64,000 nt of DNA from Fimenecus sp052169395. GTDB taxonomy: Bacteria > Bacillota > Clostridia > Oscillospirales > Acutalibacteraceae. The stretch is from the NCBI GenBank assembly GCA_052169395.1, contig JBQNCN010000001.1:124001-188000 (forward strand), in the 5' to 3' direction. Of this stretch, positions 52,943 to 61,175 are shown piece after piece (position 1 is the stretch's first letter; the number at the start of each line of letters is the position of its first letter). A program made the position numbers and the translations under genes. A model generated the notes under the pieces. That model saw only the letters and a program-made list of their open reading frames with translations, was not told the DNA's origin and searched no databases.

Positions 52943-54667
52943 ATGCCTGAAATTACAGAAGCAGAACGCTATAGAGAAGAGCGTAAAAAAAGAATGGAGA
53001 AAGCACAAAAGAAGCAATCTCGTAAAAGTCCGCAAGCCGTTAAAATAGGAAATACACTTAAAAGAATTTTCACAATTATAATTTCTTTTATGCTTTGTAT
53101 ATCTCTCTTATTTGGAATACTTAATTTCTTTGCTATTCCGCAAATGACACTTAAAGCAGCAAAATTCGGCAATAAAAAAGCCACTATTGCTAAATATAAT
53201 TACTATTACATGTCATCTTATCGTTATATAAACAATATGGCTCAACAATATGATTCATATAGAGGAAAAGGTGCAGGTAAACAATATACAGGATATGATC
53301 ATTCTAAAACACCTATGGAGCAAACATATACTGGAGATACAAGCGGCTTTGATTTAAAAGAGGGAGAAACTGCAACTTGGGCTGACTATTTTAGAGTAAA
53401 TGCTATGAAATATCTTAAATACTATACTGTTTATTCAACTCTGGCAAAAGATAGCGGGCTCACATTAACAGATAAAGAGAAAAAAGACATAGACGAACAA
53501 ATTGAAACTGTTCGTAAAACAGCAGAAAAAGATGATTACAGTCTTTCAAGATATCTTCAAAAACTTTATGGTAAAGGTGTTACGGAAAAATTATTTAAAC
53601 AAATTTTAGAAGATAATCAATTAGCAGCAAATTTTGCAAAAAATAAACAAGAAACACTTGCTAAAGAAGTTAATGATGCTGATTTAAATACTGAATTTGA
53701 AAATAACAAAAATAAATATACCAAACTTTCAATTTCAGCTTTTATAGTAAAAACGTCAGATCCTAAACTTTCTGAAAATGCAAGTGATGAAGAAAAAAAC
53801 AAAGCAAAAGAAGCTGCAAAAAATGATGCTAAAAATAAATCAAATGCTTACCTCGCAAAAATCCAAAATTCCTCAACACTTTTGGAACAAGCTAAACAAT
53901 ATGACCCCAATATTAAAGATTCCTCAACAAATCTTTCCAATACAACAATTTCTACAGTAACATCAAATTTTGGAAAAGAAGTATCGGTTTGGGCTAATTC
54001 AAAAGAAAGAAAAAGCGGTGATAAAGCCGTTATAGAAACTGAAAAAGGTTTTGTTGTCGTTTATCTTGTAGAACCTTTGACAAAAGATGAGTCTAAACTT
54101 GTAAACGCAAGACACATTTTAGTCAAATATTCTGATGATGAAAATAAAAAAGTCAATGCATCAAATGCTACAGATGAACAAAAAAACGCTGCTAAATCAA
54201 AGGCTGAACAACTTCTTTCTGATTATCAAAAAAATCCTACAGAAGATAATTTTGCTTCACTTGCTACAAATAACAGTGCAGATACAGGTTCAAAAAATAA
54301 CGGTGGCCTTTATGAAAATATCAAACAAGGTCAAATGGTTCCTACATTTAATGATTGGATTTTTGATGCAAATAGAAAATCTGGTGATACAGGTATTATT
54401 CAATCAACATATGGTTATCATGTAATGTATTTTGTAGGTGTTTCAAACAGAACTGCTTGGCAAGTTGATTGTGCAACTGAAATAGCAAAACAAAAATTTA
54501 TAGATTTCGATACAAATATTTTAGGTGATAATGGAGGATATAAATCAAAAGAAAATACTGCTCTCATAAAATGGTCTGTGAGACAACTTCAATCACTTAT
54601 TAAAGATCAAAATGCTATTTCTAAATTTAACAATAAAAATTCAAACTCAACATCAAACAAAAAATAA
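52943..54667 (+). CDS. Membrane-anchored peptidylprolyl isomerase (parvulin, PrsA/PPIC type)
   Basis: 574 residues. A basic cytoplasmic N-terminus (residues 1-40) precedes a single transmembrane helix (IFTIIISFMLCISLLFGIL), then an extracytoplasmic SurA-N-like helical region, a first degenerate parvulin-like part and a clear PPIC domain: NARHILVKYSD, GGLYENIKQGQMVPTFNDW and STYGYHVMYFVG. A Lys/Asn/Ser-rich insertion splits the domain after HILVKYSD. Folds secreted proteins; unlike PrsA it is not a lipoprotein. AAGGAAG precedes the ATG. Closed by a strong terminator. Confidence 0.87.
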   Translation: MPEITEAERYREERKKRMEKAQKKQSRKSPQAVKIGNTLKRIFTIIISFMLCISLLFGILNFFAIPQMTLKAAKFGNKKATIAKYNYYYMSSYRYINNMAQQYDSYRGKGAGKQYTGYDHSKTPMEQTYTGDTSGFDLKEGETATWADYFRVNAMKYLKYYTVYSTLAKDSGLTLTDKEKKDIDEQIETVRKTAEKDDYSLSRYLQKLYGKGVTEKLFKQILEDNQLAANFAKNKQETLAKEVNDADLNTEFENNKNKYTKLSISAFIVKTSDPKLSENASDEEKNKAKEAAKNDAKNKSNAYLAKIQNSSTLLEQAKQYDPNIKDSSTNLSNTTISTVTSNFGKEVSVWANSKERKSGDKAVIETEKGFVVVYLVEPLTKDESKLVNARHILVKYSDDENKKVNASNATDEQKNAAKSKAEQLLSDYQKNPTEDNFASLATNNSADTGSKNNGGLYENIKQGQMVPTFNDWIFDANRKSGDTGIIQSTYGYHVMYFVGVSNRTAWQVDCATEIAKQKFIDFDTNILGDNGGYKSKENTALIKWSVRQLQSLIKDQNAISKFNNKNSNSTSNKK

Positions 54668-54677
54668 AACAAATTAA

Positions 54678-54713
54678 AAAAATACCCGTTCTAAAAAGAA
54701 CGGGTATTTTTTT
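54678..54713. terminator. Bidirectional intrinsic terminator after the PPIase gene
   Basis: AATACCCGTTCT / AGAACGGGTATT (12-bp perfect, 4-nt loop) flanked by A and T runs. Lies between the convergent PPIase gene (+) and DUF1667 gene (-). Confidence 0.9.
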
Positions 54714-55077
54714 AATCATTATTTGTAGCAACTATATCCACACCAAGCTTCAAAATATTTTTCAATACTACATCACCTATATTTACCGGAGCTTTAACAG
54801 ATACTTTATTTATTTCCTTCATTACCTCAAAAATTTTCTCCTTAGGAATAGGCGCAGAAGTTTTAACTGGAACAACAGGAAGACGACCTCCATTAACCTT
54901 TACTGTTGAACACACCATTCTTTCAGGATGCGTACATTCAGCTCTTGCATATATATCGCCTCTTTTACAAGAATTACCTTTAACCGAAATAACATCTTTA
55001 CCATCTTCAGTAAGCTCTACTGTTATAGGACAACCTATAGGACAAGATGTGCAAATTAAACTTCTTATGTTAGGCAT
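54712..55077 (-). CDS. DUF1667 domain-containing protein
   Basis: 121 residues from the ATG at 55077, after GGAGGG; an upstream extension is discounted. N-terminal cysteines CTSCPIGC and NSCKRGD make a zinc or Fe-S site; the rest matches DUF1667. It is the third gene of the GlpA/GlpB-type cassette and overlaps the flavoprotein by 8 nt. Presumed electron-transfer or assembly partner. Its role is not established experimentally, so this is inference from consistent linkage. Confidence 0.88.
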   Translation of the reverse strand: MPNIRSLICTSCPIGCPITVELTEDGKDVISVKGNSCKRGDIYARAECTHPERMVCSTVKVNGGRLPVVPVKTSAPIPKEKIFEVMKEINKVSVKAPVNIGDVVLKNILKLGVDIVATNND

Positions 55078-56344
55078 TTTCACCCTCCGCTTTAACCTCC
55101 ATAACAGCACCGCCCTCAAGTTTATTTATAATATTTGCGGGAAGTGGTATATACTCCATTTCTCCCGGAGTCATTTTCTTTTTCTTACGTCTTAAAAGTT
55201 CTTTACCATCACAAGTTACAGTAATTGTTGCATTTTTTAAAACCTTTCCTACACGGTAATAAAGTTTTACAGTATTATCTGTCTCAATGTTTATCCTTTG
55301 CGGAACTACATATCTTACCGCACCGTCACCTATTGTAGTTATATAATCATCAGGGCTTCTATCTCCCTCTATATATTTAGCAGCACCTAATCCCGCAAGC
55401 TGACTTTCCTCTGTTACATAATCTACAAGGTCATGTACCTGAAGAACATTTCCGCAAGCAAAAACTCCCTTATGAAGCGTTTCACGATATTCATCAACAA
55501 TAGGCCCTTTAGTTACAGGGTCAAGTTTTATTCCGCAAGTCTTTGTAAGCTCGTTTTCAGGGATAAGACCTACAGAAAGAAGAAGAGTATCACATTCTAT
55601 ATATTCTTCTGTCCCCTCAATTATACTAAGGTGTTCATCAACCCTTGCTATTGTTACACCTTCAAGTCTATCTATTCCATGTGTTTTTACCACAGTATGA
55701 GAAAGCTTTAACGGAATGCCAAAATCTTCCAAACACTGAACAATATTTCTTTGTAAACCTCCTGAATACGGCATAAGTTCACAAACAGCCTTAACCTCTG
55801 CGCCTTCAAGTGTCATACGCCGTGCCATAATAAGTCCAATATCTCCCGAACCTAATATTACAACCTTTTTACCAGGAAGATACCCATCAAGATTTACATA
55901 TTTTTGTGCTGTGCCTGCTGTCATAATTCCGGCACAACGTGAACCTGCTATTGATAATGCACCTCTTGGTCTTTCACGGCATCCCATTGCAAGAATTACC
56001 GCTTTTGCCTGTATTTTTAAAAGTCCGTCAACATTATTGACTGCAGTTACAACATTTCCTTCTGAAACATCAAGTACCATTGTATCTGTTTTTACTACAA
56101 TATCAGTTTTTTTAACTTTATCAATAAATCTTTGTGCATATTCCGGCCCTGAAAGTTCTTCACCAAAATAATGAAGACCAAAACCCGCATGAATGCATTG
56201 TTCCAAAATACCACCAAGAGTTACATCTCTCTCAAGGATAAGAATTTTTCCTACACCTTCTTCATGCGCCTTAAGCGCTGCTGCCATTCCTGCCGGACCG
56301 CCACCGACAACGACCAAATCGTATTTTATTACTTCACTCATCAT
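55070..56344 (-). CDS. NAD(P)/FAD-dependent oxidoreductase, GlpB-like partner
   Basis: 424 residues; two ATG codons at 56344 and 56341 both follow AGAGGA (the first overlaps the preceding stop). FAD-binding VVVGGGPAGMAAALKA at the N-terminus, a second dinucleotide site VVILGSGDIGLIMARR, AMGCRERPRGA and LLLSVGLIPENEL. This domain order matches the electron-acceptor flavoprotein that accompanies GlpA in anaerobic glycerol-3-phosphate oxidation. Encoded between glpA-like and DUF1667. The C-terminal 60 residues form a small charged domain. Confidence 0.85.
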   Translation of the reverse strand: MMSEVIKYDLVVVGGGPAGMAAALKAHEEGVGKILILERDVTLGGILEQCIHAGFGLHYFGEELSGPEYAQRFIDKVKKTDIVVKTDTMVLDVSEGNVVTAVNNVDGLLKIQAKAVILAMGCRERPRGALSIAGSRCAGIMTAGTAQKYVNLDGYLPGKKVVILGSGDIGLIMARRMTLEGAEVKAVCELMPYSGGLQRNIVQCLEDFGIPLKLSHTVVKTHGIDRLEGVTIARVDEHLSIIEGTEEYIECDTLLLSVGLIPENELTKTCGIKLDPVTKGPIVDEYRETLHKGVFACGNVLQVHDLVDYVTEESQLAGLGAAKYIEGDRSPDDYITTIGDGAVRYVVPQRINIETDNTVKLYYRVGKVLKNATITVTCDGKELLRRKKKKMTPGEMEYIPLPANIINKLEGGAVMEVKAEGENA

Positions 56345-57771
56345 TTTGTCCTCTCAAATACCACTTTGCTGTCGCCACCGAATTTAGTTACTTCCTCCAT
56401 AGGTATTTCAAGTTCACTTGAAATAAGTTCAACAATTTTTGATCCGCAAAAACCGCTTTGACATCTTCCCATACCAGCTCTTGTTCGTCTTTTAACTGCA
56501 TCCATATCCCTTGCACCAACAACGGAATTTATCGCATCTAAAATTTCACCCTCTGTAACACTTTCACAACGACATACTATACGCCCATATCTCGAATCTT
56601 TCTTTATAAGTTCAGCTCTTTCCTCATCATTCATTTCTCTAAATTTTATAGGAGCAGGTCTTATAGGATCAAAATGATAATTCACAGATGGATTTTCCTT
56701 TTCTTTTATAATATTTGCCGCAGCAACCGCAATAGCGGGAGCAGATGAAAGTCCAGGTGATTCTATTCCTGCAAGATTTATAAATCTATCATTTACCTTA
56801 GACGGACCTATAATAAAGTCTCCGGATTTATCATGTGCTCTTACACCTGCAAATGAAGTTATCGCACCTGCAACCGTAACTTCAGGTACAGATTTCTGTG
56901 CCTTTTCTATAACCGATTTAAGTCCTTCCACACTTGTATCTACATTATCCTTATCATCCTGATCAACGGCAGTAGGTCCTACTAAAAGATTTCCATCAAC
57001 AGTTGGCGTTACAAGCGCACCTTTTCCCATTTTATTAGGACATTGAAATAAAACTCTGGTTGCCAAATCTCCATAAGCTTTATCCATTAAATAGTATTCC
57101 CCTGCACGCGAAATAATATTTATACTGTCATCACCTATCATTCTTGCAACTTCATCACAATGTGTACCCGCCGCATTTATTACATATTCAGCTTTAAATG
57201 TACCATTATTAGTTTCTATTGTAAAAAGTTCTTCATTATATGAAATAGCCTTAACCTCGGTATTTCTGAAAAACTCCGCACCGTTTACAACGGCATTTTC
57301 AGCCGCTGCAATAGTAAGTTCATATGGGCATACTATACCTGCTGTACCACTGTATAAAGCAGCTACCACCTTGTTTGAAACATGAGGCTCAAGTTCTCTT
57401 GTTTCTTCCGGTCCTATAATTTTCATATCATGGACACCATTTTCAAGTCCCCGCCTATAAAGTTCTTTCAACATATTTTTTTCTTCAACAGAAAAAGCAA
57501 GTACAAGTGACCCGTCATTCTTAAAAGGAACATTAAGTTCTGTGGTAAGCTCTTCCATCATAGCTGTGCCTTCCACATTAAACTTAGCTTTAAGCGAGCC
57601 GGGTTCGGCATCATACCCACCATGAATAATGGCGGAATTTGCTTTTGTCGTTCCCATTGCAACATCATTCGCTCTTTCAAGAATAGCAATTTTAAGGTTG
57701 TAACGGGAAAGTTCTCTTGCAGTCAGCGCACCTATTACTCCTGCACCGATTACTGCCACATTGTAAATCAT
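56341..57771 (-). CDS. GlpA-like FAD dehydrogenase with C-terminal [2Fe-2S] domain
   Basis: 476 residues, GGAAGGTG before the ATG. Rossmann FAD motif VIGAGVIGALTARELS; the mid region (YLMDKAYGD, VTPTVDGNLLVGPTA) follows GlpA/GlpD and L-2-hydroxyglutarate-type oxidases; the C-terminal domain has four Cys (RCES...GRCQSGFC) of the BFD-like cluster. The domain set, and the GlpB-like plus DUF1667 neighbours, favour glycerol-3-phosphate dehydrogenase, but other hydroxy acids are possible as no glpF/glpK sits beside it. A perfect stem-loop lies in its leader. Confidence 0.83.
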   Translation of the reverse strand: MIYNVAVIGAGVIGALTARELSRYNLKIAILERANDVAMGTTKANSAIIHGGYDAEPGSLKAKFNVEGTAMMEELTTELNVPFKNDGSLVLAFSVEEKNMLKELYRRGLENGVHDMKIIGPEETRELEPHVSNKVVAALYSGTAGIVCPYELTIAAAENAVVNGAEFFRNTEVKAISYNEELFTIETNNGTFKAEYVINAAGTHCDEVARMIGDDSINIISRAGEYYLMDKAYGDLATRVLFQCPNKMGKGALVTPTVDGNLLVGPTAVDQDDKDNVDTSVEGLKSVIEKAQKSVPEVTVAGAITSFAGVRAHDKSGDFIIGPSKVNDRFINLAGIESPGLSSAPAIAVAAANIIKEKENPSVNYHFDPIRPAPIKFREMNDEERAELIKKDSRYGRIVCRCESVTEGEILDAINSVVGARDMDAVKRRTRAGMGRCQSGFCGSKIVELISSELEIPMEEVTKFGGDSKVVFERTK

Positions 57772-58071
57772 ACAGCACCTTCCATTAAATAAATATTAAA
57801 CAATAAAAGAACGGCATTTTCCGTTCTTTTAAATTTAATTATTAAATTTTTATATAACAATACAGATATGCTTTTGCATAAGTGAAAAACACTTTCCAAA
57901 TTATTTAAAATAATACAAACTATTTTTTTTTGTTTAAATAAAAAAAACATCATTTATCACACAATTAAATAATATTAAACAATGCAAAAATGAATTTTTA
58001 CAACTTAAATCTTGCATTTTTTATATTATATATTATATTTTCAAATTTGTAAACTTAATAATAATTAGTGT
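57772..58071. other. 300-nt AT-rich intergenic region between kapD-like and glpA-like genes
   Basis: No gene is supported here; the only open frame is a low-complexity shadow. It holds a stem-loop near the glpA start (listed separately), two small palindromes (TATGCTTTTGCATA at 57867-57880 and AGTGAAAAACACT at 57881-57893), and a 12-nt direct repeat ATATTAAACAAT at 57793-57804 and 57972-57983. Contains the glpA-like promoter by necessity, but I cannot pick it with confidence. Confidence 0.5.
57805..57830 (-). promoter_or_regulatory. Leader stem-loop upstream of the glpA-like gene
   Basis: AAAAGAACGG / CCGTTCTTTT, a perfect 10-bp stem with a CATTTT loop, 34-59 nt upstream of the start. Its minus-strand end is TTTT, as in a weak terminator. 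Only 33 nt remain to the start codon, not enough for a promoter, so transcription must pass through it. Possibly an attenuator, or the terminator of the folate operon. Confidence 0.5.
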
Positions 58072-58923
58072 CTACTTACCATTTCTTTTATGCAAAATTC
58101 TTGAGCTTTTTTTATATTTAACTTTATCATAATATTTTTTAGCTCTTATATACCAACAAAAAATCGTATTACACTCTGGACAATTTATAATTGTAGAAAA
58201 TTTACCTCCCCCCACTTTCCAATCCACACTTTTTTTATATACCATTTTACAATTTGGGCATATCGGTTGCATTTCTTTTTTTTCTAAATTATGATCATTA
58301 ATTTCTGTAATTACAAACGGCTTAAAAAGCATGTTTCCATAAAATTTCTCATCACATTTTTTTATATGCTTTTTAAAATTATTTATATTAAATTTTTGTT
58401 TTAAAATATCTGAAGCTAATATGCTGTCCGCAAGTGCTCTATGATGAATATAATCATCAGGATTTAAAGAAAGCTTTTTTGCCGCCTCTGAAAGTCCTGG
58501 TTGTCTACTGTTTGAAAATCCTTCAAATTCCATAACATAACTTTGCAAATCAACATATTTTTTTATAAATGATATTTCTGTATAACCTTCAAAAAGATTT
58601 ATATTTTTAAATAATTCTCTAATATCTTCAGTTCCCCAGGAAACAAAAATACTGTCACTTCCAAAAAAAACAGAAAAATCAGAAATCGCCGAAGAAAAAG
58701 ATTTCCCTCTTTTTAAATCATCATTTGTTATATGTGTAAGCTCTTTTACAAAACCTCTTAACTTTGCTCCTGTTGTAGGCTTTATAACAGTTTCAAAGGT
58801 TGAAATAACATTAAGATTTTCATCAAGTTTTACTGCACCGATTTCTATTATTTCATTTATAAAAGCTCCCTTTTTATGATAATAAGCACTATTCCATTCA
58901 AGATCCGATACCACTATATTCAA
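58072..58923 (-). CDS. DEDD-family 3'-5' exonuclease (KapD-like) with C-terminal zinc ribbon
   Basis: 283 residues, TTG start shortly after folK. Exonuclease domain: SDLEWN (first Asp/Glu), IEIGAVKLDE, ELTHITND, and the HRALADS motif with HxxxxD. It continues into a zinc ribbon (residues about 225-265: CPNCKMVY and NCPECNTIFCW). Most KapD-like proteins stop before this; the ribbon may bind nucleic acid or a partner. Last gene of the folate operon by spacing (1 nt). Substrate RNA or DNA not determinable. Confidence 0.8.
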   Translation of the reverse strand: MNIVVSDLEWNSAYYHKKGAFINEIIEIGAVKLDENLNVISTFETVIKPTTGAKLRGFVKELTHITNDDLKRGKSFSSAISDFSVFFGSDSIFVSWGTEDIRELFKNINLFEGYTEISFIKKYVDLQSYVMEFEGFSNSRQPGLSEAAKKLSLNPDDYIHHRALADSILASDILKQKFNINNFKKHIKKCDEKFYGNMLFKPFVITEINDHNLEKKEMQPICPNCKMVYKKSVDWKVGGGKFSTIINCPECNTIFCWYIRAKKYYDKVKYKKSSRILHKRNGK

Positions 58924-58924
58924 A

Positions 58925-59413
58925 TTAAAAATCGTCCTTTAAAAAAAGTTTTACAATATTTTCTTTATTAACAGATTCATATGCCTCTTTTAAATCAAAT
59001 GATAATATCTCCATATCCTTAAAAATATCTTTTAAAGGTACCAAAACAAAATCTCGTTTTGAAATAAGAGGATGAGGCAAAGTCAATAATTTATCATTTA
59101 AAATAATATTTTCATAAAAAAGTAAATCAATATCAATAATCCTAGGGCTATACTTATAGGGACGTTCTCTACCTAAAGCGGCTTCAATACCAAGCACAGC
59201 TCCCAACAATGCATATTCATTAAAATCGGTATCAATAAATATACACATATTATAAAAATCCGGAATATTATCAATACCCCAAGGTTTTGTTCTGTATACA
59301 TCTGATAAAGATAAGAGTTTTGTATTAGGAAGTTTTTTTATTGCATTTACCGCATCTATTAAATTTTGTTTCTTGTCACCTAAATCAGTGCCCAATCCTA
59401 AAACCGCTTTCAT
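58925..59413 (-). CDS. folK: 2-amino-4-hydroxy-6-hydroxymethyldihydropteridine diphosphokinase (FolK)
   Basis: 162 residues. Pyrophosphorylates 6-hydroxymethyl-dihydropterin in folate synthesis. LGTDLGDKKQNL at the N-terminus, VYRTKPWGI, GRERPYKYSPRIIDIDLLFY (metal-binding Asp pair IDID) and LPHPLISKRDFVLVPL. Overlaps folB by one base (TAATG). It is separate from FolB here, not fused. Confidence 0.95.
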   Translation of the reverse strand: MKAVLGLGTDLGDKKQNLIDAVNAIKKLPNTKLLSLSDVYRTKPWGIDNIPDFYNMCIFIDTDFNEYALLGAVLGIEAALGRERPYKYSPRIIDIDLLFYENIILNDKLLTLPHPLISKRDFVLVPLKDIFKDMEILSFDLKEAYESVNKENIVKLFLKDDF

Positions 59414-59778
59414 TACTTTCTCTTTCTACAAACCTGTACTGAAATATTTTCAAAATTTGCCTTAACCGGTGCATTAGGTTTAAACACACTTACTTTTACC
59501 TCATCTATTTTTAAAAATTCCGACAAAATAGAATCAGCAACTTCTCCTGCGGCTTTTTCTATTAAATCATACTTCTCTTTAGTAAAAACAAATGTAACAA
59601 GCTTTATTATTTTTGCATAGCTTACAGTATCATTCAAGAGATCGGTTTTTGACGGCTTTTGCAAGTCCAACTTACAAATTATATCCAAATAAAAATTTTG
59701 TCCATCTTCTTTTTCAAAATCATTACAACCATGATATGCAAAAAGTTTCAATTTTTTTATTTCAATTTTATCACTCAT
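59413..59778 (-). CDS. folB: Dihydroneopterin aldolase FolB
   Basis: 121 residues. Cleaves dihydroneopterin to 6-hydroxymethyl-dihydropterin and glycolaldehyde. LKLFAYHGCNDFEKEDGQNF (substrate-binding), NDTVSYAKI and the C-terminal VKANFENISVQVCR. The conserved catalytic Tyr/Glu and the Lys near the C-terminus (KANF) are present. The ATG overlaps the folP stop (ATGA) and the stop overlaps folK. Confidence 0.94.
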   Translation of the reverse strand: MSDKIEIKKLKLFAYHGCNDFEKEDGQNFYLDIICKLDLQKPSKTDLLNDTVSYAKIIKLVTFVFTKEKYDLIEKAAGEVADSILSEFLKIDEVKVSVFKPNAPVKANFENISVQVCRKRK

Positions 59779-60596
59779 CTAAGCACCTTATCAGCTACAA
59801 GTGCAGCTGCCTTTGCCTCTTTTACATTATGTACCCTTATAAAATCGGTTTTTCCGGAAATTGCTATTGTATTAGCTGCGATAGTTCCGCTTAAAAGAGC
59901 GATTTTATCATCTCCTGTACGTGCTTTTACAACTCTTTTATTTGAAAGCGCAGTCATTAAAGCAAAATCATCCCTCTTTAACTCCGATGTTTTTCTTATT
60001 ATTTCAATGTTATCTTCATCTGATTTACCAAACCCTATACCGCTGTCAAGACAAAGAGAAAACGGATCTAATTTATGGATTTTGAAATATGATATTGCAT
60101 CATCAAAAAATCCTTTTATAGAAGAAATAATACCATTTTTATAAATTCCTATACCGTCGGAATTTTTTCCTCCATTATGCATTGCAATATATCCGCAAGA
60201 ATATTTTTTTATTAAAATAGCCTTTGCTTCATTAAGATCTGCGGATACATCGTTGATTATTTGTACACCGTTTGAAACTGCATATTCCATAACTTTAGGA
60301 TAATAGCTATCCACACTTTTAACACAATTTAAAGCTTTAAGTGCATCAATATACGGAATTATTCTTTTAAGTTCCTCATCTTCAGTAAGCTTTATATGTC
60401 CGGGTCTTGTAGACTGTGCACCTATATCAATAATATCAGCTCCGTCATTCACAAGTTTTTTAGCATGAGAAATTGCTTTATCAACACTATTGTAAAGTCC
60501 ACCATCATAAAAAGAATCAGGTGTTATATTCAAAATCCCCATAATATATGTTCTTTTTCCAAGCTCAAACGAAAAGTCTTTCCCTTCAAAATTCAT
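59775..60596 (-). CDS. folP: Dihydropteroate synthase FolP
   Basis: 273 residues. Condenses pterin diphosphate with p-aminobenzoate, the sulfonamide target. MGILNITPDSFYDGG, DIGAQSTRPG (Arg of the pterin-pyrophosphate loop) and NDVSAD; C-terminal IRVHNVKEA. TAGG precedes the ATG. The sequence DIGAQSTRPG has Gln where many have Glu-Ser (GGESTRPG); variation is known in Firmicutes. Follows folE after 4 nt. Confidence 0.94.
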   Translation of the reverse strand: MNFEGKDFSFELGKRTYIMGILNITPDSFYDGGLYNSVDKAISHAKKLVNDGADIIDIGAQSTRPGHIKLTEDEELKRIIPYIDALKALNCVKSVDSYYPKVMEYAVSNGVQIINDVSADLNEAKAILIKKYSCGYIAMHNGGKNSDGIGIYKNGIISSIKGFFDDAISYFKIHKLDPFSLCLDSGIGFGKSDEDNIEIIRKTSELKRDDFALMTALSNKRVVKARTGDDKIALLSGTIAANTIAISGKTDFIRVHNVKEAKAAALVADKVLR

Positions 60597-60600
60597 AAAA

Positions 60601-61164
60601 TTACCTATCCGTCTTCAATAATGCCATTGTTTCCGTTCTTGTACGTACATCACTCTTCATTATCCCTCTAAGTGCGGAAGTTATAGTTTTTGCTCCTGCC
60701 GCACGAGCACCTCTCATAGTCATACAAAGATGCTCAGCCTCTAAAACTACCGCAACACCTTTTGCATTCAAATTATCAAAAAGAAAATCCGCAATCTGTG
60801 AAGTAAGCCTTTCCTGAAGCTGTGGACGCTTGGCAAAATCAGACACTATTCTAGACAGTTTTGAAAGCCCTATAACCTTGTTATCACTTGGAATATAGGC
60901 TATATGTGCTTTTCCTAAAAATGGCAAAAGATGATGCTCACACATTGAATAAAGTGGAATATCCCTTACAACCACAAGTTCATCACTTTGACCTTCATCA
61001 AAAATCTTTATATGTCTTTCCGGTTCTGAAGAAAGTCCTGAAAAAATTTCTTCATACATTCTAGCAACTCTTTCAGGCGTTTCCAAAAGTCCCACACGAT
61101 TCGGATTTTCTCCTATCGCCTCTAAAATATCGATAACTGCTTTTTCTATTTTTTTCTTATCCAA
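60601..61164 (-). CDS. folE: GTP cyclohydrolase I (FolE)
   Basis: 187 residues, TTG start eight bases after AGGAG. First step of folate synthesis, GTP to dihydroneopterin triphosphate. Zinc ligands in SMCEHHLLPF (Cys, His) and EHLCMTMRG (Cys), plus the allosteric/active-site KLSRIVSDFAKRPQLQERLT. First gene of folE-folP-folB-folK, with the transglutaminase-like gene 11 nt upstream on the same strand, so the operon may begin there. Confidence 0.96.
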   Translation of the reverse strand: MDKKKIEKAVIDILEAIGENPNRVGLLETPERVARMYEEIFSGLSSEPERHIKIFDEGQSDELVVVRDIPLYSMCEHHLLPFLGKAHIAYIPSDNKVIGLSKLSRIVSDFAKRPQLQERLTSQIADFLFDNLNAKGVAVVLEAEHLCMTMRGARAAGAKTITSALRGIMKSDVRTRTETMALLKTDR

Positions 61165-61175
61165 CTCAAATTCTC

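Noticed and set aside
57768..57953. A 61-codon frame on the minus strand in the glpA leader
   Set aside because: Low complexity, no ribosome site and contains the leader stem-loop region; treated as noncoding.
57793..57983. Direct repeat ATATTAAACAAT (two copies) as a CRISPR or mobile element trace
   Set aside because: Only two 12-nt copies, 179 nt apart, in very AT-rich DNA; chance is plausible.
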